Positions 19,569-27,753 of a stretch of DNA of 64,000 nucleotides are shown here, in pieces; the first letter of the stretch is position 1, and every line of letters starts with the position of its first letter. This stretch comes from an uncultured Muribaculaceae bacterium (lineage in GTDB: Bacteria; Bacteroidota; Bacteroidia; Bacteroidales; Muribaculaceae), in NCBI GenBank assembly GCA_910587355.1, contig CAJUKF010000006.1, positions 22,519 through 86,518 on the forward strand. Reading direction: 5' to 3'. The translations under genes were made by a program, and so were the position numbers. Under the pieces are notes generated by a model that was not told the origin of the DNA, made no database searches, and saw only the letters and a list, made by a program, of their open reading frames with translations.

Positions 19569-19787
19569 ATGGCAAAACAATCAGCAATCGAACAGGACGG
19601 GACAATCGTCGAGGCGCTGAGCAACGCAATGTTCCGCGTCGAGCTCGAGAACGGGCATGAAATCACCGCGCACATATCCGGCAAGATGAGGATGCACTAC
19701 ATCAAAATCCTCCCCGGCGACAAGGTGCGCGTGGAGATGTCGCCCTACGACCTGTCCAAAGGACGCATTGCCTTCCGCTATAAATAA
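19569..19787 (+). CDS. infA: translation initiation factor IF-1
   Basis: 72 aa, a single S1-like OB fold. [20 protein letters not shown] and [19 protein letters not shown] are diagnostic. Occupies the A site during initiation. 10 nt after map and 17 nt before rpmJ. Confidence 0.96.
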   Translation: MAKQSAIEQDGTIVEALSNAMFRVELENGHEITAHISGKMRMHYIKILPGDKVRVEMSPYDLSKGRIAFRYK

Positions 19788-19804
19788 TCGAAACACTAAA
19801 AGAT

Positions 19805-19921
19805 ATGAAAGTAAGAGCTTCCGTCAAAAAACGCACTCCCGACAGCAAGATTGTCCGTCGCAAAGGACGTCTGTATGTCATCAACAAGAAAAACCCTAAG
19901 TTAAAACAACGTCAAGGATAA
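19805..19921 (+). CDS. rpmJ: 50S ribosomal protein L36, zinc-free type
   Basis: 38 aa, from the ATG at 19805 ([20 protein letters not shown]) to NPKLKQRQG. The four zinc ligands (CxxC...C...H) of the common form are missing, so this is the C-minus variant. Sits between infA and rpsM as usual. Confidence 0.93.
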   Translation: MKVRASVKKRTPDSKIVRRKGRLYVINKKNPKLKQRQG

Positions 19922-19927
19922 TTCTGT

Positions 19928-19935
19928 TATTTTTG
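19928..19935 (+). promoter_or_regulatory. possible -7 element before rpsM
   Basis: TATTTTTG in the AT-rich 41-nt rpmJ-rpsM gap fits TAnnTTTG. No TTTG lies at the -33 distance. It could give weak extra transcription of the alpha-operon part. Confidence 0.25.
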
Positions 19936-19962
19936 AACCCAAAAACAAACTGACACAGAAAT

Positions 19963-20343
19963 ATGGCAGTACGCATCGTGGGAGTTGACCTCCCCCAAAA
20001 CAAAAGAGGTGATATCGCCTTGACATATATCTTCGGCATCGGCCGGAGCGCCGCCAAATCGATTCTCGACAAAGCAGCAATCGACCCAAGCATCAAAGTA
20101 AAAGACTGGAGCGACGACCAGGCCGCCAAAGTGCGCGAGGTCATCGGCGCCGACTACAAGGTCGAAGGCGACCTTCGCAGCGAAATCCAGCTCAACATCA
20201 AGCGTCTGATGGACATCGGCTGCTACCGCGGCGTCCGTCACCGCAACGGCCTCCCCGTACGTGGTCAGAGCACAAAGAACAACGCACGTACCCGCAAAGG
20301 CCGCAAGAAAACCGTTGCTAATAAGAAGAAAGCTACTAAATAA
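19963..20343 (+). CDS. rpsM: 30S ribosomal protein S13
   Basis: 126 aa. Head protein making intersubunit bridges. [20 protein letters not shown] and the C-terminal [18 protein letters not shown] segment (here [14 protein letters not shown]), followed by a Lys/Arg-rich tail. 9 nt from rpsK. Confidence 0.96.
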   Translation: MAVRIVGVDLPQNKRGDIALTYIFGIGRSAAKSILDKAAIDPSIKVKDWSDDQAAKVREVIGADYKVEGDLRSEIQLNIKRLMDIGCYRGVRHRNGLPVRGQSTKNNARTRKGRKKTVANKKKATK

Positions 20344-20352
20344 TCAATCAAT

Positions 20353-20742
20353 ATGGCAAAAAAAACAGTCGCAGCAAAGAAGCGTAACGTCAAAGTCGGC
20401 GCAGAAGGCCAGCTTCACGTACACTCGTCTTTCAACAACATCATCGTTTGCCTTGCCAATAGCGAAGGACAAATCATCAGCTGGTCGTCGGCCGGCAAGA
20501 TGGGCTTCCGTGGCTCCAAGAAGAACACTCCCTATGCCGCCCAGATGGCCGCTCAGGACTGTGCCAAGGTAGCCTACGACCTCGGCCTCCGCAAAGTGAA
20601 GGCATACCTCAAGGGCCCGGGTAACGGCCGTGAATCTGCTGTCCGCACAGTAGACGGCGCCGGCATCAAAGTCACCGAAATCATCGACGTGACCCCGCTG
20701 CCCCACAACGGTTGCCGTCCTCCCAAGCGCAGAAGAGTATAA
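20353..20742 (+). CDS. rpsK: 30S ribosomal protein S11
   Basis: 129 aa. Platform protein near the E site. [18 protein letters not shown] and the C-terminal [18 protein letters not shown] are diagnostic. Followed by an unusual 283-nt non-coding spacer before rpsD. Confidence 0.96.
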   Translation: MAKKTVAAKKRNVKVGAEGQLHVHSSFNNIIVCLANSEGQIISWSSAGKMGFRGSKKNTPYAAQMAAQDCAKVAYDLGLRKVKAYLKGPGNGRESAVRTVDGAGIKVTEIIDVTPLPHNGCRPPKRRRV

Positions 20743-20752
20743 AATCAGTAGC

Positions 20753-21000
20753 GAAGCCACGGGCCAGGGCAGTCCCACGCCCACCGGCTTCAACTCTGCT
20801 TTCACTTTTAGTTCCTACAACATACAATACTCAACCACACGCGTCGCGCCGCTCTCGGCCCGGTAGCCCGGGCTTGACGGAAAGAATTAACGCCGCCGGA
20901 AACATCCGATGCAGCATACCAAAGGCGAATAGACCATATTCAATCACCTCTCTATGGTCGCGGCTGCGCCTACGGCATGCGCCGGCAGGCAAACAGGCGC
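20753..21000 (+). promoter_or_regulatory. structured S11-S4 spacer
   Basis: An extended hairpin (GAAGCC 20753-20758 with GGCTTC 20786-20791, with inner GGGC/GCCC and GGG/CCC stems around a CAGT loop) starts 10 nt after the rpsK stop. A second perfect stem pairs 20858-20863 with 20868-20873. A third GCGCC/GGCGC pair lies near 20980-21000. No gene is seen here. S4 autoregulates the alpha operon in E. coli; a similar target here is inferred. Confidence 0.45.
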
Positions 21001-21025
21001 CGACGTAAAAACTGATTTTGATACA

Positions 21026-21631
21026 ATGGCAAGATACACAGGTCCCAAGACCAAAATAGCCCGTAAATTCGGCGAACCCATCTTCGGCGAAGACAAAGTA
21101 CTCGCCCGCCGCAATTTCCCCCCCGGCCAGCACGGTGCCAACAAGCGCCGTAAAACTTCTGAGTACGGCACACAGCTCCGCGAGAAGCAGAAAGCAAAAT
21201 ACACCTACGGTGTGCTCGAGCGTCAGTTCCGCAATCTCTTCGAGAAAGCGTCGAGTCTCAAGGGTATCACCGGTGAGATTCTCCTTCAGCTTCTTGAAGG
21301 CCGTCTCGACAACGTCGTATACCGTCTGGGCATCGCTCCTACGCGCGCCGCAGCCCGTCAGATTGTGCTCCACAAGCACATCACCGTCAACGGCGACGTG
21401 GTGAACGTGCCCTCTTATGCAGTAAAGCCCGGTGATATCGTAGGTGTCCGCGAGCGCAGCAAATCGCTCGAAGTAATCGCCGACGCCCTCGCTGGCTTCA
21501 ACCACAGCAAGTATCCCTGGATTGAATGGGACGAAACCACAAAGAGCGGCAAGTACCTCCACGTACCCGCCCGCGAGGACATCCCCGAGAACATCAAGGA
21601 GCAGCTGATTGTCGAGCTCTACTCTAAGTAA
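21026..21631 (+). CDS. rpsD: 30S ribosomal protein S4
   Basis: 201 aa, from the ATG at 21026 ([17 protein letters not shown]). An in-frame reading from 20954 only translates leader RNA. S4 initiates 30S assembly and represses the alpha operon in E. coli. An S4 RNA-binding domain is seen ([20 protein letters not shown]). Its 283-nt upstream spacer is the longest inside the cluster. Confidence 0.96.
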   Translation: MARYTGPKTKIARKFGEPIFGEDKVLARRNFPPGQHGANKRRKTSEYGTQLREKQKAKYTYGVLERQFRNLFEKASSLKGITGEILLQLLEGRLDNVVYRLGIAPTRAAARQIVLHKHITVNGDVVNVPSYAVKPGDIVGVRERSKSLEVIADALAGFNHSKYPWIEWDETTKSGKYLHVPAREDIPENIKEQLIVELYSK

Positions 21632-21652
21632 TAATTTCAAACCCAAAGATCC

Positions 21653-22645
21653 ATGGCTATATTAGCATTCCAAAAACCTGAAGGGGTAGTAATGGTAGAA
21701 GCAGGCAACTTCTACGGCAAATTCGAGTTCAAGCCTTTGGAACCCGGCTATGGCATCACCGTCGGAAACGCTCTCCGCCGCGTACTCCTCTCGTCACTCG
21801 AGGGCTACGCCATATCGTCGATAAAAATCGACGGCGTTAAAAGCGAATTTGATGCTGTGCCCGGCGTTAAGGAAGATGTGACCAACATCATCCTCAACCT
21901 CAAGCAAGTCGACCTCAAGCAGAAAGTCGAAGACCACGAATTCGAGCGTGTCACCATACCCGTATCAGGCAAAGAAGTGTTCACAGCCGGCGACATCGCC
22001 GCAGCCCTCACGGGCTTCGAGGTCATGAACCCCGATTTGGTGATTTGTCATTTGGATCCCGACGCAAGTTTCACTATCGTACTGACCATTAACAAGGGCC
22101 GCGGCTGGGTCCCCGCAGAGGAGAATGTCACTCCGCAGGATGACATCGAGACCATTGCGATTGACTCAATCTACACCCCGATTAAAAACGTCAAATACAC
22201 CGTCGAAAACTACCGCGTAGACCAGAAAACCGACTACGACAAACTTACCCTCGAGATAAGCACCAACGGCTCCATTCTCCCCAAAGATGCTGTCAAGGAA
22301 GCGGCTAAAATCCTTATTTACCACTTCATGCTTTTCTCCGACGAGAAAATCACCCTCGAGACTACCGAGCCCGACCCCGGAGAGGAATTCGACGAGGAAG
22401 TGCTCCATGTGCGTCAGCTTCTCAAAACGAAACTTGTCGACATGCAGCTCTCTGTCCGCGCCCTCAATTGCCTAAAGAGCGCCGAGGTGGAGACTCTCGC
22501 CGAACTGGTGGTGTTCAACAAAACCGATTTGCTCAAGTTCCGCAACTTCGGCAAAAAGTCCCTCGTCGAGCTTGAGGACCTCCTTACGAGCCTCAATCTC
22601 TCCTTCGGCATGGACATCTCTAAATACAAACTCGATAAAGAATAA
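21653..22645 (+). CDS. rpoA: RNA polymerase alpha subunit
   Basis: 330 aa. Assembly scaffold of RNA polymerase. The N-terminal dimerisation domain contains [17 protein letters not shown] (here [17 protein letters not shown]). The C-terminal domain includes [20 protein letters not shown] and the [16 protein letters not shown] helix-hairpin-helix. 6 nt before rplQ. Confidence 0.97.
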   Translation: MAILAFQKPEGVVMVEAGNFYGKFEFKPLEPGYGITVGNALRRVLLSSLEGYAISSIKIDGVKSEFDAVPGVKEDVTNIILNLKQVDLKQKVEDHEFERVTIPVSGKEVFTAGDIAAALTGFEVMNPDLVICHLDPDASFTIVLTINKGRGWVPAEENVTPQDDIETIAIDSIYTPIKNVKYTVENYRVDQKTDYDKLTLEISTNGSILPKDAVKEAAKILIYHFMLFSDEKITLETTEPDPGEEFDEEVLHVRQLLKTKLVDMQLSVRALNCLKSAEVETLAELVVFNKTDLLKFRNFGKKSLVELEDLLTSLNLSFGMDISKYKLDKE

Positions 22646-22651
22646 TCCACG

Positions 22652-23140
22652 ATGAGACACAATAAGAAATTCAATCACCTTGGCCGCAAGACCGCTCACC
22701 GTTCGTCGCTGCTGGCCAATATGACCATCTCGCTCATCTTCCACAAGCGTATCAACACCACGCTGGCAAAGGCTAAGGCTCTCCGCGTTTACGCCGAGCC
22801 CATTATCAACCGTGCCAAGGAAGATACAATGGCCAACCGCCGCCTCGTCTTCAGCTACCTCCAGAACAAAGAGGCCGTGAAGATACTCTTCCAGGAAATT
22901 GCTGAGAAAATCGGCAAGCGTCCCGGCGGATACACCCGCATTCTCAAAACCGGCAACCGTCTCGGTGACAACGCCCAGACCTGCTTCATCGAGCTGGTAG
23001 ACTACAACGAGGCCATGCTTAAGGATGCCGAAGCCGGCAAGTCGAAGACACGCCGCAGCCGCCGTAAAAAAGCAGCTCCCGCTGCTGAAGCTGCAGCTGA
23101 AACTCCCGCCGAGGCTCCAGAGACACCCGCCGCAGAATAA
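22652..23140 (+). CDS. rplQ: 50S ribosomal protein L17 with acidic/alanine tail
   Basis: 162 aa, longer than the E. coli protein because of an Ala/Glu/Pro-rich C-terminal tail (about residues 135-162) after a basic KTRRSRRKK stretch. The core [20 protein letters not shown] is diagnostic. Last gene of the cluster, followed by a strong terminator. Confidence 0.95.
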   Translation: MRHNKKFNHLGRKTAHRSSLLANMTISLIFHKRINTTLAKAKALRVYAEPIINRAKEDTMANRRLVFSYLQNKEAVKILFQEIAEKIGKRPGGYTRILKTGNRLGDNAQTCFIELVDYNEAMLKDAEAGKSKTRRSRRKKAAPAAEAAAETPAEAPETPAAE

Positions 23141-23162
23141 GCGGCCGGGGGATAAATACCTC

Positions 23163-23207
23163 ACAAAAGAGGCCATACCGTCACTACGGCGGTGTGGCCT
23201 CTTTTGT
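23163..23207 (+). terminator. strong terminator ending the ribosomal cluster
   Basis: An 18-bp stem (23163-23180 with 23190-23207, one G-U) encloses a 9-nt loop. Both arms carry A/T-runs, so it could stop transcription from either side. Confidence 0.9.
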
Positions 23208-23269
23208 GTTTTTGACACAAAAGCGCTGCGAATGCAGCGACACCTGTTGCACTGTTGCGAAATATCTGC

Positions 23270-23277
23270 TACATTTG
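23270..23277 (+). promoter_or_regulatory. promoter of structured RNA copy A
   Basis: TACATTTG is a full -7 match. A weaker TGTTG lies at about the -33 position. The sequence just downstream (CGCAAAC) is shared with RNA copy B, which has its own promoter in the same place. Confidence 0.55.
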
Positions 23278-23283
23278 TACCGC

Positions 23284-23590
23284 AAACCGCATTCATTGCG
23301 TCCTGCGCCGTGGGTGGTGGGTTTGCCTTCCGGAAGGACCGGATGAAAAAGAGAGCGTTTACTCGCACTCAGTTCTTGTCGACAGAAACTTCGCAACTTT
23401 CAATGTTAAGGCAAGAGTGAGCAGCAGTAGATGCCCGGGTTTGTTGTATATCCGCGTGCAGGGACTTGATGTTCCGTGCCCCGGTATATGATAACGGCGT
23501 GGGCTCTGCGGTTGCTCGTTCTCCTTAACGGGCAATGCGAAGGCCCCTGTCGAAGAACGAGCGGCGTGTGCAGACTTCCACGCTTTTTTA
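23284..23590 (+). ncRNA. structured RNA, copy A (unrecognised family)
   Basis: About 305 nt with no supported ORF. It ends in a long rod: GGCGTGG (23496-23502) closes with CCACGC (23578-23583) followed by six T. Inside are TCTGC/GCAGA, a 9-bp GCTCGTTCT/AGAACGAGC stem, and an apical hairpin GGGCAATGCGAAGGCCC (23530-23546). The whole segment aligns with copy B at 40748-41054 (minus). The apical hairpin is identical and the middle stem is changed in a compensatory way. It lies 50 nt upstream of the small HTH gene with no other promoter between them, so it is either a terminated small RNA or a 5' leader. Whether this matches a known family was not tested. Confidence 0.65.
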
Positions 23591-23640
23591 ATGTCCATAC
23601 ACCGCTCAGGGGAAGTCGGGCGGAATATAATCAGTGGCTC

Positions 23641-23868
23641 ATGAAACCCATCGGAGAGCTAATCAAAGAAGAAATACGGTCGCAGGAGCGTTCCATTACC
23701 TGGTTCGCACGCAAGCTGTGCATCGACCGCTCCAATGTCTACCGTCTATTCCAGAAAAACAGTGTCGACACCGATTTGCTCGCGCGCATATCGCTGGCTC
23801 TCGACAAGAATTTTTTCGACATTCTGGCACAGCGCTTTGAGGAAAGGCGTAATTCGCAACAGAACTGA
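23641..23868 (+). CDS. small helix-turn-helix regulator
   Basis: 75 aa from the ATG at 23641 (MKPIGELIKEEIRSQERSI). The core WFARKLCIDRSNVYRLFQKN reads as an XRE-like helix-turn-helix with a recognition helix around SNVYRLFQK. It continues as TDLLARISLALDKNFFDIL. An in-frame extension upstream runs through RNA copy A and is rejected. Probably a DNA-binding regulator; target unknown. It sits between RNA copy A and a surface lipoprotein gene. Confidence 0.75.
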   Translation: MKPIGELIKEEIRSQERSITWFARKLCIDRSNVYRLFQKNSVDTDLLARISLALDKNFFDILAQRFEERRNSQQN

Positions 23869-23914
23869 GGCAAAAGAGGAACACCAAACCACTTATCTTT
23901 CATGCTATTAGGCG

Positions 23915-23922
23915 TAACTTTG
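23915..23922 (+). promoter_or_regulatory. promoter of the large surface lipoprotein
   Basis: TAACTTTG is a -7 match. It gives a leader of about 85 nt that contains the hairpin ATGACGG (23936-23942) with CCGTCAT (23956-23962), close to the predicted transcript start. Such 5' hairpins can stabilise mRNA. Confidence 0.55.
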
Positions 23923-24014
23923 TGTGCTGTATTTTATGACGGCGCGTGCCAATGCCCGTCATCTGCCAATCATAGAGAATCCAACATTAATTAATTAAAC
24001 CAAAAGAACTATTT

Positions 24015-27000
24015 ATGAACAAAGGTTTCTTGAAAATCGCACTCCTTTCAGCAATGTGCGCTTCAATGCCGTTCTCGTTCTATTCCTGCAAAGACTATGA
24101 CGATGATATCGACAACTTGCAGAATCAGATTAACTCGGTGAAGACCTCTGTCGATGCTCTCCAACAGAAAATCGAAGACGGCACCGTCATCACTGGCGTT
24201 GAGAAAACGGCAAACGGTATTCTCGTAAAGACCGACAAGGGCAATTACGAAATTACCAACGGTACCAATGGCACCAACGGTACTGACGGCAAAGATGGTG
24301 CTCCCGGTACAGTATGGACTATCGATGCCGACGGCTTCTGGGTTAAAGATGGTGTTAAGACCGACTTCCGTGCTGTAGGTACTAACGGTACTGACGGTAA
24401 AAACGGAACAAGCTGGACTATCGGCGAAGACGGCTACTGGTACATGGACGGTAAGAAAACCGACGTCAAGGCTGAAGGTACTGACGGTACAAATGGTACC
24501 AATGGAACCAATGGCACTAACTGGACTATCGGCGAAGACGGCTATTGGTATAAAGACGGTGAAAAGACCAACTACAAGGCTATCGGTACTGACGGTACAA
24601 ACGGTACCAACGGCCAAAACGGCAAGTACTACGTGCCTAATGCCGATGGTACTTTCGACATCTATCAGGATGGTAAGTTTGTCGAAAATTCCGGTATCAG
24701 CTGGGTCGTTGCTGAGAAAGATGCTATTACTGCATCTTATAGCGGTAATCAGCTTATTCTCGCAAATGTGACCGACAAAGACGGCAAACCTACTACTGTC
24801 ACCATGTCTGTGGGTACTCCTGTCGGCACACTCGCCTTTATTCCTTCAGTTCTTTCGAGCGTGGGCGGCTATGCTACGACCGACAAGCCTTTCTATCACC
24901 TCGACAGCTACCTCAGCGAAGAGAAATACAACGCCTCGACCAAGGTGTTCACGCCTCAGACAAGCTGGAACAAATCGAACGTTGTGGCTCTCGAGTACCG
25001 TATCTCTCCGCAGGACGCTTATATTCCCGCCGAGGCTACCGGTAAGTTCCTCAACCGCGTCGTCACCTCGCGTGCCGAAGGCGACAACTACACGCTTCTA
25101 AATGTTGCCGGCCTCGAGATTGAAGGCGCAAATGCATCGGGTGTCCTCAATGTGAAGGCTACCTACAACAAGACCGCTGCTACAGCTGCTGCCGGTGGCA
25201 ACGACATCGCTGCATTCCAGCTCTGGAACGGTCAGACACCTTTCACAACCGACTACATCGCCGCATCCTCTTCGGCTGTCGACGCAGTTATCGTCAACCC
25301 CGAAGAAACCAAGAAGGCAAACGCTGCCGTCACTTACTACGAGCGTACCAAGGCTATTACTGGCGACAAGGCTGAGACAAGCGCGTTCATTCAGAGCATG
25401 GTAAAACTCGGCGACCCGGCCAACGTGCAGATGCTTTACAACGGAACTCTCGACATCAACTCTATCATCGACCTCTATTCCACAACAAAGAGCAACTTCC
25501 TCACAAATCTTGATTTCGACGGTATCAGCTACGCTATCTCTCTTCCCGGTGAGTATCTGGCTACTGACGCTCAGCATACCAACCAGCAGTGGTTTGTTAC
25601 TCTCAGCGATGAGGGCGTACTCTCTGTGAACTCCAAGAATCTTACCGATGGTCTTACTCCTGCCATAGGCCGTACTCCCGTCGTGCGTGTTGATGCTTTC
25701 ATGCTTGACAACGCCGGCACATCACGTATGGTCGCTTCTTCGTACATCAAGGTTGAGATTGTAGACGAGATTGTCACACCTCCCAGCCAGCAGGACAAGC
25801 CCGACCTGGCTTACCCCATGACCGACAAGTTCTATGAGTACCATGCACTCAAGGCTGCCAATACAGTGATTGGTTCTATGGACTGGACAGACGTAAACAA
25901 CAAGATTTACGGTCGAGCCGGCCTCACATCTTCAACTTTCTGGAACTACTATGGTGGTGCCAGCGATGAATATGAGGTAGAAATCAGTGTCATTGAGAAG
26001 AATGGCAATAAGAAAGTCCTCAACCCGACCAACAACAAGGCTACAGCCAATAATACCTTCTCTCTCTCTCAGGATGGCATATCCTGCGAAGTAACCCTCG
26101 GCAGCAATGCCACCACTACTTCCGATATCAAGTTCATGGTCAACAACAAAGTCAAGACCGAGAACACTTATAAGGATGTGAACGGTCAGGGCGCTGAGTA
26201 CACAATCACCATCACAATCCCCAGCGACAACGTCAAGAGCAAAGGTAATGTGGTTGTTACCCAGAAATTCTATGTCAAGGAAGACTGCACTCCTTACGAA
26301 TACAACCCCAACTACTATGCCGGTACTACTACCGTCGGCAATGAAACTCTGCCTTATGTAATCACAAAGGGCAAGCAGACCGCTGCCGGCTGGAAACTCC
26401 AGATGAATATCTCTGAGGTATTCAAGATGATTAACGGCAAGAGCATCTACTCTTACTACAACACTATCAACAACGTAACTGCCATCAATTTCGCTCTCCG
26501 TGCCGGTCAGACAGGCGTTGCTATGACAGATGTCACTACTACGACACCTAATACTCAGGATGTCGCTCTGACTGCAGCTCTCGTAGGCCAGACCAAGGTT
26601 GTGGTAGTTGATTATGACGTTACTCTTGTCAACGGTGAGAAGTGTGAGTTTGCATTCGCTATCCAGTTCAACAATCCTTTCAAATCCGGCAAACTTGAGG
26701 GCCTTGTGCTCGATGGCAATGCAATCGGCAGCGTAACAGTTGAAGCTGAACCTGAAGTAAATGTTGTTGACCTCGCCAACAATGCTATCTACAACTGGAG
26801 CGAAGAAGCTGAAGCCCTCGTTCTTTCGGAAACAGCAACCGGTGTTTACAAGCTCACCGATGCTATGATGAATGTGAAGTATGCGTTCAAGAAGAACAGC
26901 GACTACAATACATTCAAGGGTCAGCTCGCACCTGATGCAATATTCAAAGTTGATGAAAACACCGGTGTCATCACATACGATAACCTCGGCGCAGCTCTGA

Positions 27001-27101
27001 TTCCTTCGTACAACCTCGTGGTTGAAGCAACAATTACCGTCGAGAATGTTTCGGTAGTAGTTTGCGAAATCCCCGTCCTTGTACAGGGTCAGTCTAAATA
27101 A
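24015..27101 (+). CDS. large surface lipoprotein with collagen-like repeats
   Basis: 1028 aa. The signal peptide ends at a lipobox cysteine (C25). CKDYDDD follows, an acidic lipoprotein export signal typical of surface-exposed Bacteroidetes lipoproteins. A short coiled coil (about 29-60) comes next. Then a repeat region (about 80-215) alternates GTN/GTD triplets with a WTIGEDGYWYKDG-type unit present three times. The rest looks like beta-rich extracellular domains. Similar architecture is known for abundant Bacteroidales S-layer-like proteins and for proteins annotated with a PL29-lyase N-terminal domain; which applies here is inference. No catalytic motif is recognised. Confidence 0.75.
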   Translation: MNKGFLKIALLSAMCASMPFSFYSCKDYDDDIDNLQNQINSVKTSVDALQQKIEDGTVITGVEKTANGILVKTDKGNYEITNGTNGTNGTDGKDGAPGTVWTIDADGFWVKDGVKTDFRAVGTNGTDGKNGTSWTIGEDGYWYMDGKKTDVKAEGTDGTNGTNGTNGTNWTIGEDGYWYKDGEKTNYKAIGTDGTNGTNGQNGKYYVPNADGTFDIYQDGKFVENSGISWVVAEKDAITASYSGNQLILANVTDKDGKPTTVTMSVGTPVGTLAFIPSVLSSVGGYATTDKPFYHLDSYLSEEKYNASTKVFTPQTSWNKSNVVALEYRISPQDAYIPAEATGKFLNRVVTSRAEGDNYTLLNVAGLEIEGANASGVLNVKATYNKTAATAAAGGNDIAAFQLWNGQTPFTTDYIAASSSAVDAVIVNPEETKKANAAVTYYERTKAITGDKAETSAFIQSMVKLGDPANVQMLYNGTLDINSIIDLYSTTKSNFLTNLDFDGISYAISLPGEYLATDAQHTNQQWFVTLSDEGVLSVNSKNLTDGLTPAIGRTPVVRVDAFMLDNAGTSRMVASSYIKVEIVDEIVTPPSQQDKPDLAYPMTDKFYEYHALKAANTVIGSMDWTDVNNKIYGRAGLTSSTFWNYYGGASDEYEVEISVIEKNGNKKVLNPTNNKATANNTFSLSQDGISCEVTLGSNATTTSDIKFMVNNKVKTENTYKDVNGQGAEYTITITIPSDNVKSKGNVVVTQKFYVKEDCTPYEYNPNYYAGTTTVGNETLPYVITKGKQTAAGWKLQMNISEVFKMINGKSIYSYYNTINNVTAINFALRAGQTGVAMTDVTTTTPNTQDVALTAALVGQTKVVVVDYDVTLVNGEKCEFAFAIQFNNPFKSGKLEGLVLDGNAIGSVTVEAEPEVNVVDLANNAIYNWSEEAEALVLSETATGVYKLTDAMMNVKYAFKKNSDYNTFKGQLAPDAIFKVDENTGVITYDNLGAALIPSYNLVVEATITVENVSVVVCEIPVLVQGQSK
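24260..24640 (+). repeat. collagen-like and WTIGEDGYW repeat tract
   Basis: The DNA encodes runs of GGT-ACN-AAY/GAY-type triplets (G-T-N/D) broken by three copies of a 13-residue WTIGEDGYWYKDG-like unit. The near-identical codons make the tract prone to unequal recombination. Confidence 0.6.
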
Positions 27102-27153
27102 TGCTTAGTAAACAGTATATTAACTGATTAGCGTTGAACTAAATATCTGACTG

Positions 27154-27184
27154 AAGGAGGGGGGCTGTGCAGCTCCCCTTCTTT
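27154..27184 (+). terminator. terminator between the surface lipoprotein and the small lipoprotein
   Basis: A 14-bp stem (27154-27167 with 27170-27183, two G-U) is followed by TTTATT. It lies only 12 nt before the next start codon, so the small lipoprotein would be expressed by read-through of this terminator or from an unseen promoter. Confidence 0.8.
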
Positions 27185-27195
27185 ATTGAAAGACT

Positions 27196-27645
27196 ATGAG
27201 AAATTTACTGATTTTAGCAGCCGCAGCTTTAATGATGCTCGGTGCATGTACGCAGAAATCTCCCGAAGAAACTGTCGAGGCCGGAATGCCCGATTTTGTT
27301 CCGACAGCCGACGACACAACTCAGGTGACAAATCTTGTGCAGAGTTTTCTCTCGAATCTTGTGGCCGGTGACACCGAACAAGCAGTGTCGATGCTCCGCG
27401 ACCGTGAGAGCATCAATCCCTATACGCTTGAACCCGACAGCATTGATGCTGTCCAGCTTGCAGCTGTGACAACTACGTTGAGTTCGCTCGACATAAAGGA
27501 CGCCTCAATCGAGAATATAGACTTCGGTCAGTTCACAGACTATACCACTGTGACATGCAACGTTACAGCAGGTGCAGGATATAATGCAAAGCTAATTCTG
27601 AAGCCCGTCAAAGCAAAATTCATCTGGCGCCTCGCTCTTCCTTGA
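27196..27645 (+). CDS. small lipoprotein, DUF4878-like
   Basis: 149 aa. Signal peptide with lipobox LGAC (C18). The body has a predicted alpha+beta character (LVQSFLSNLVAGDTEQAVSML then beta strands). This resembles small NTF2-like or DUF4878-type lipoproteins, but the family call is tentative. Its start sits 12 nt beyond a strong terminator, so it is probably made at a low ratio to the upstream surface protein. Confidence 0.6.
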   Translation: MRNLLILAAAALMMLGACTQKSPEETVEAGMPDFVPTADDTTQVTNLVQSFLSNLVAGDTEQAVSMLRDRESINPYTLEPDSIDAVQLAAVTTTLSSLDIKDASIENIDFGQFTDYTTVTCNVTAGAGYNAKLILKPVKAKFIWRLALP

Positions 27646-27670
27646 GAGTGACTTTATCTTGTAAATATAT

Positions 27671-27719
27671 AGGAGAGGCTGCCCCGTAAAAAATTATTAT
27701 TTACGAAACAGCCTCTCCT
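27671..27719. terminator. convergent terminator
   Basis: AGGAGAGGCTG (27671-27681) pairs with CAGCCTCTCCT (27709-27719), and an inner CGTAAA/TTTACG stem extends it. It separates the plus-strand lipoprotein from the minus-strand secreted-protein operon and could serve both. Confidence 0.8.
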
Positions 27720-27753
27720 TTGTAAGGGTTCAGTTCGTTTTAAACTGATATTA

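Noticed and set aside
20954..21025. Extended S4 start
   Set aside because: The added residues are Ala/Gly-rich leader and not part of any S4; noted only as a possible upstream start.
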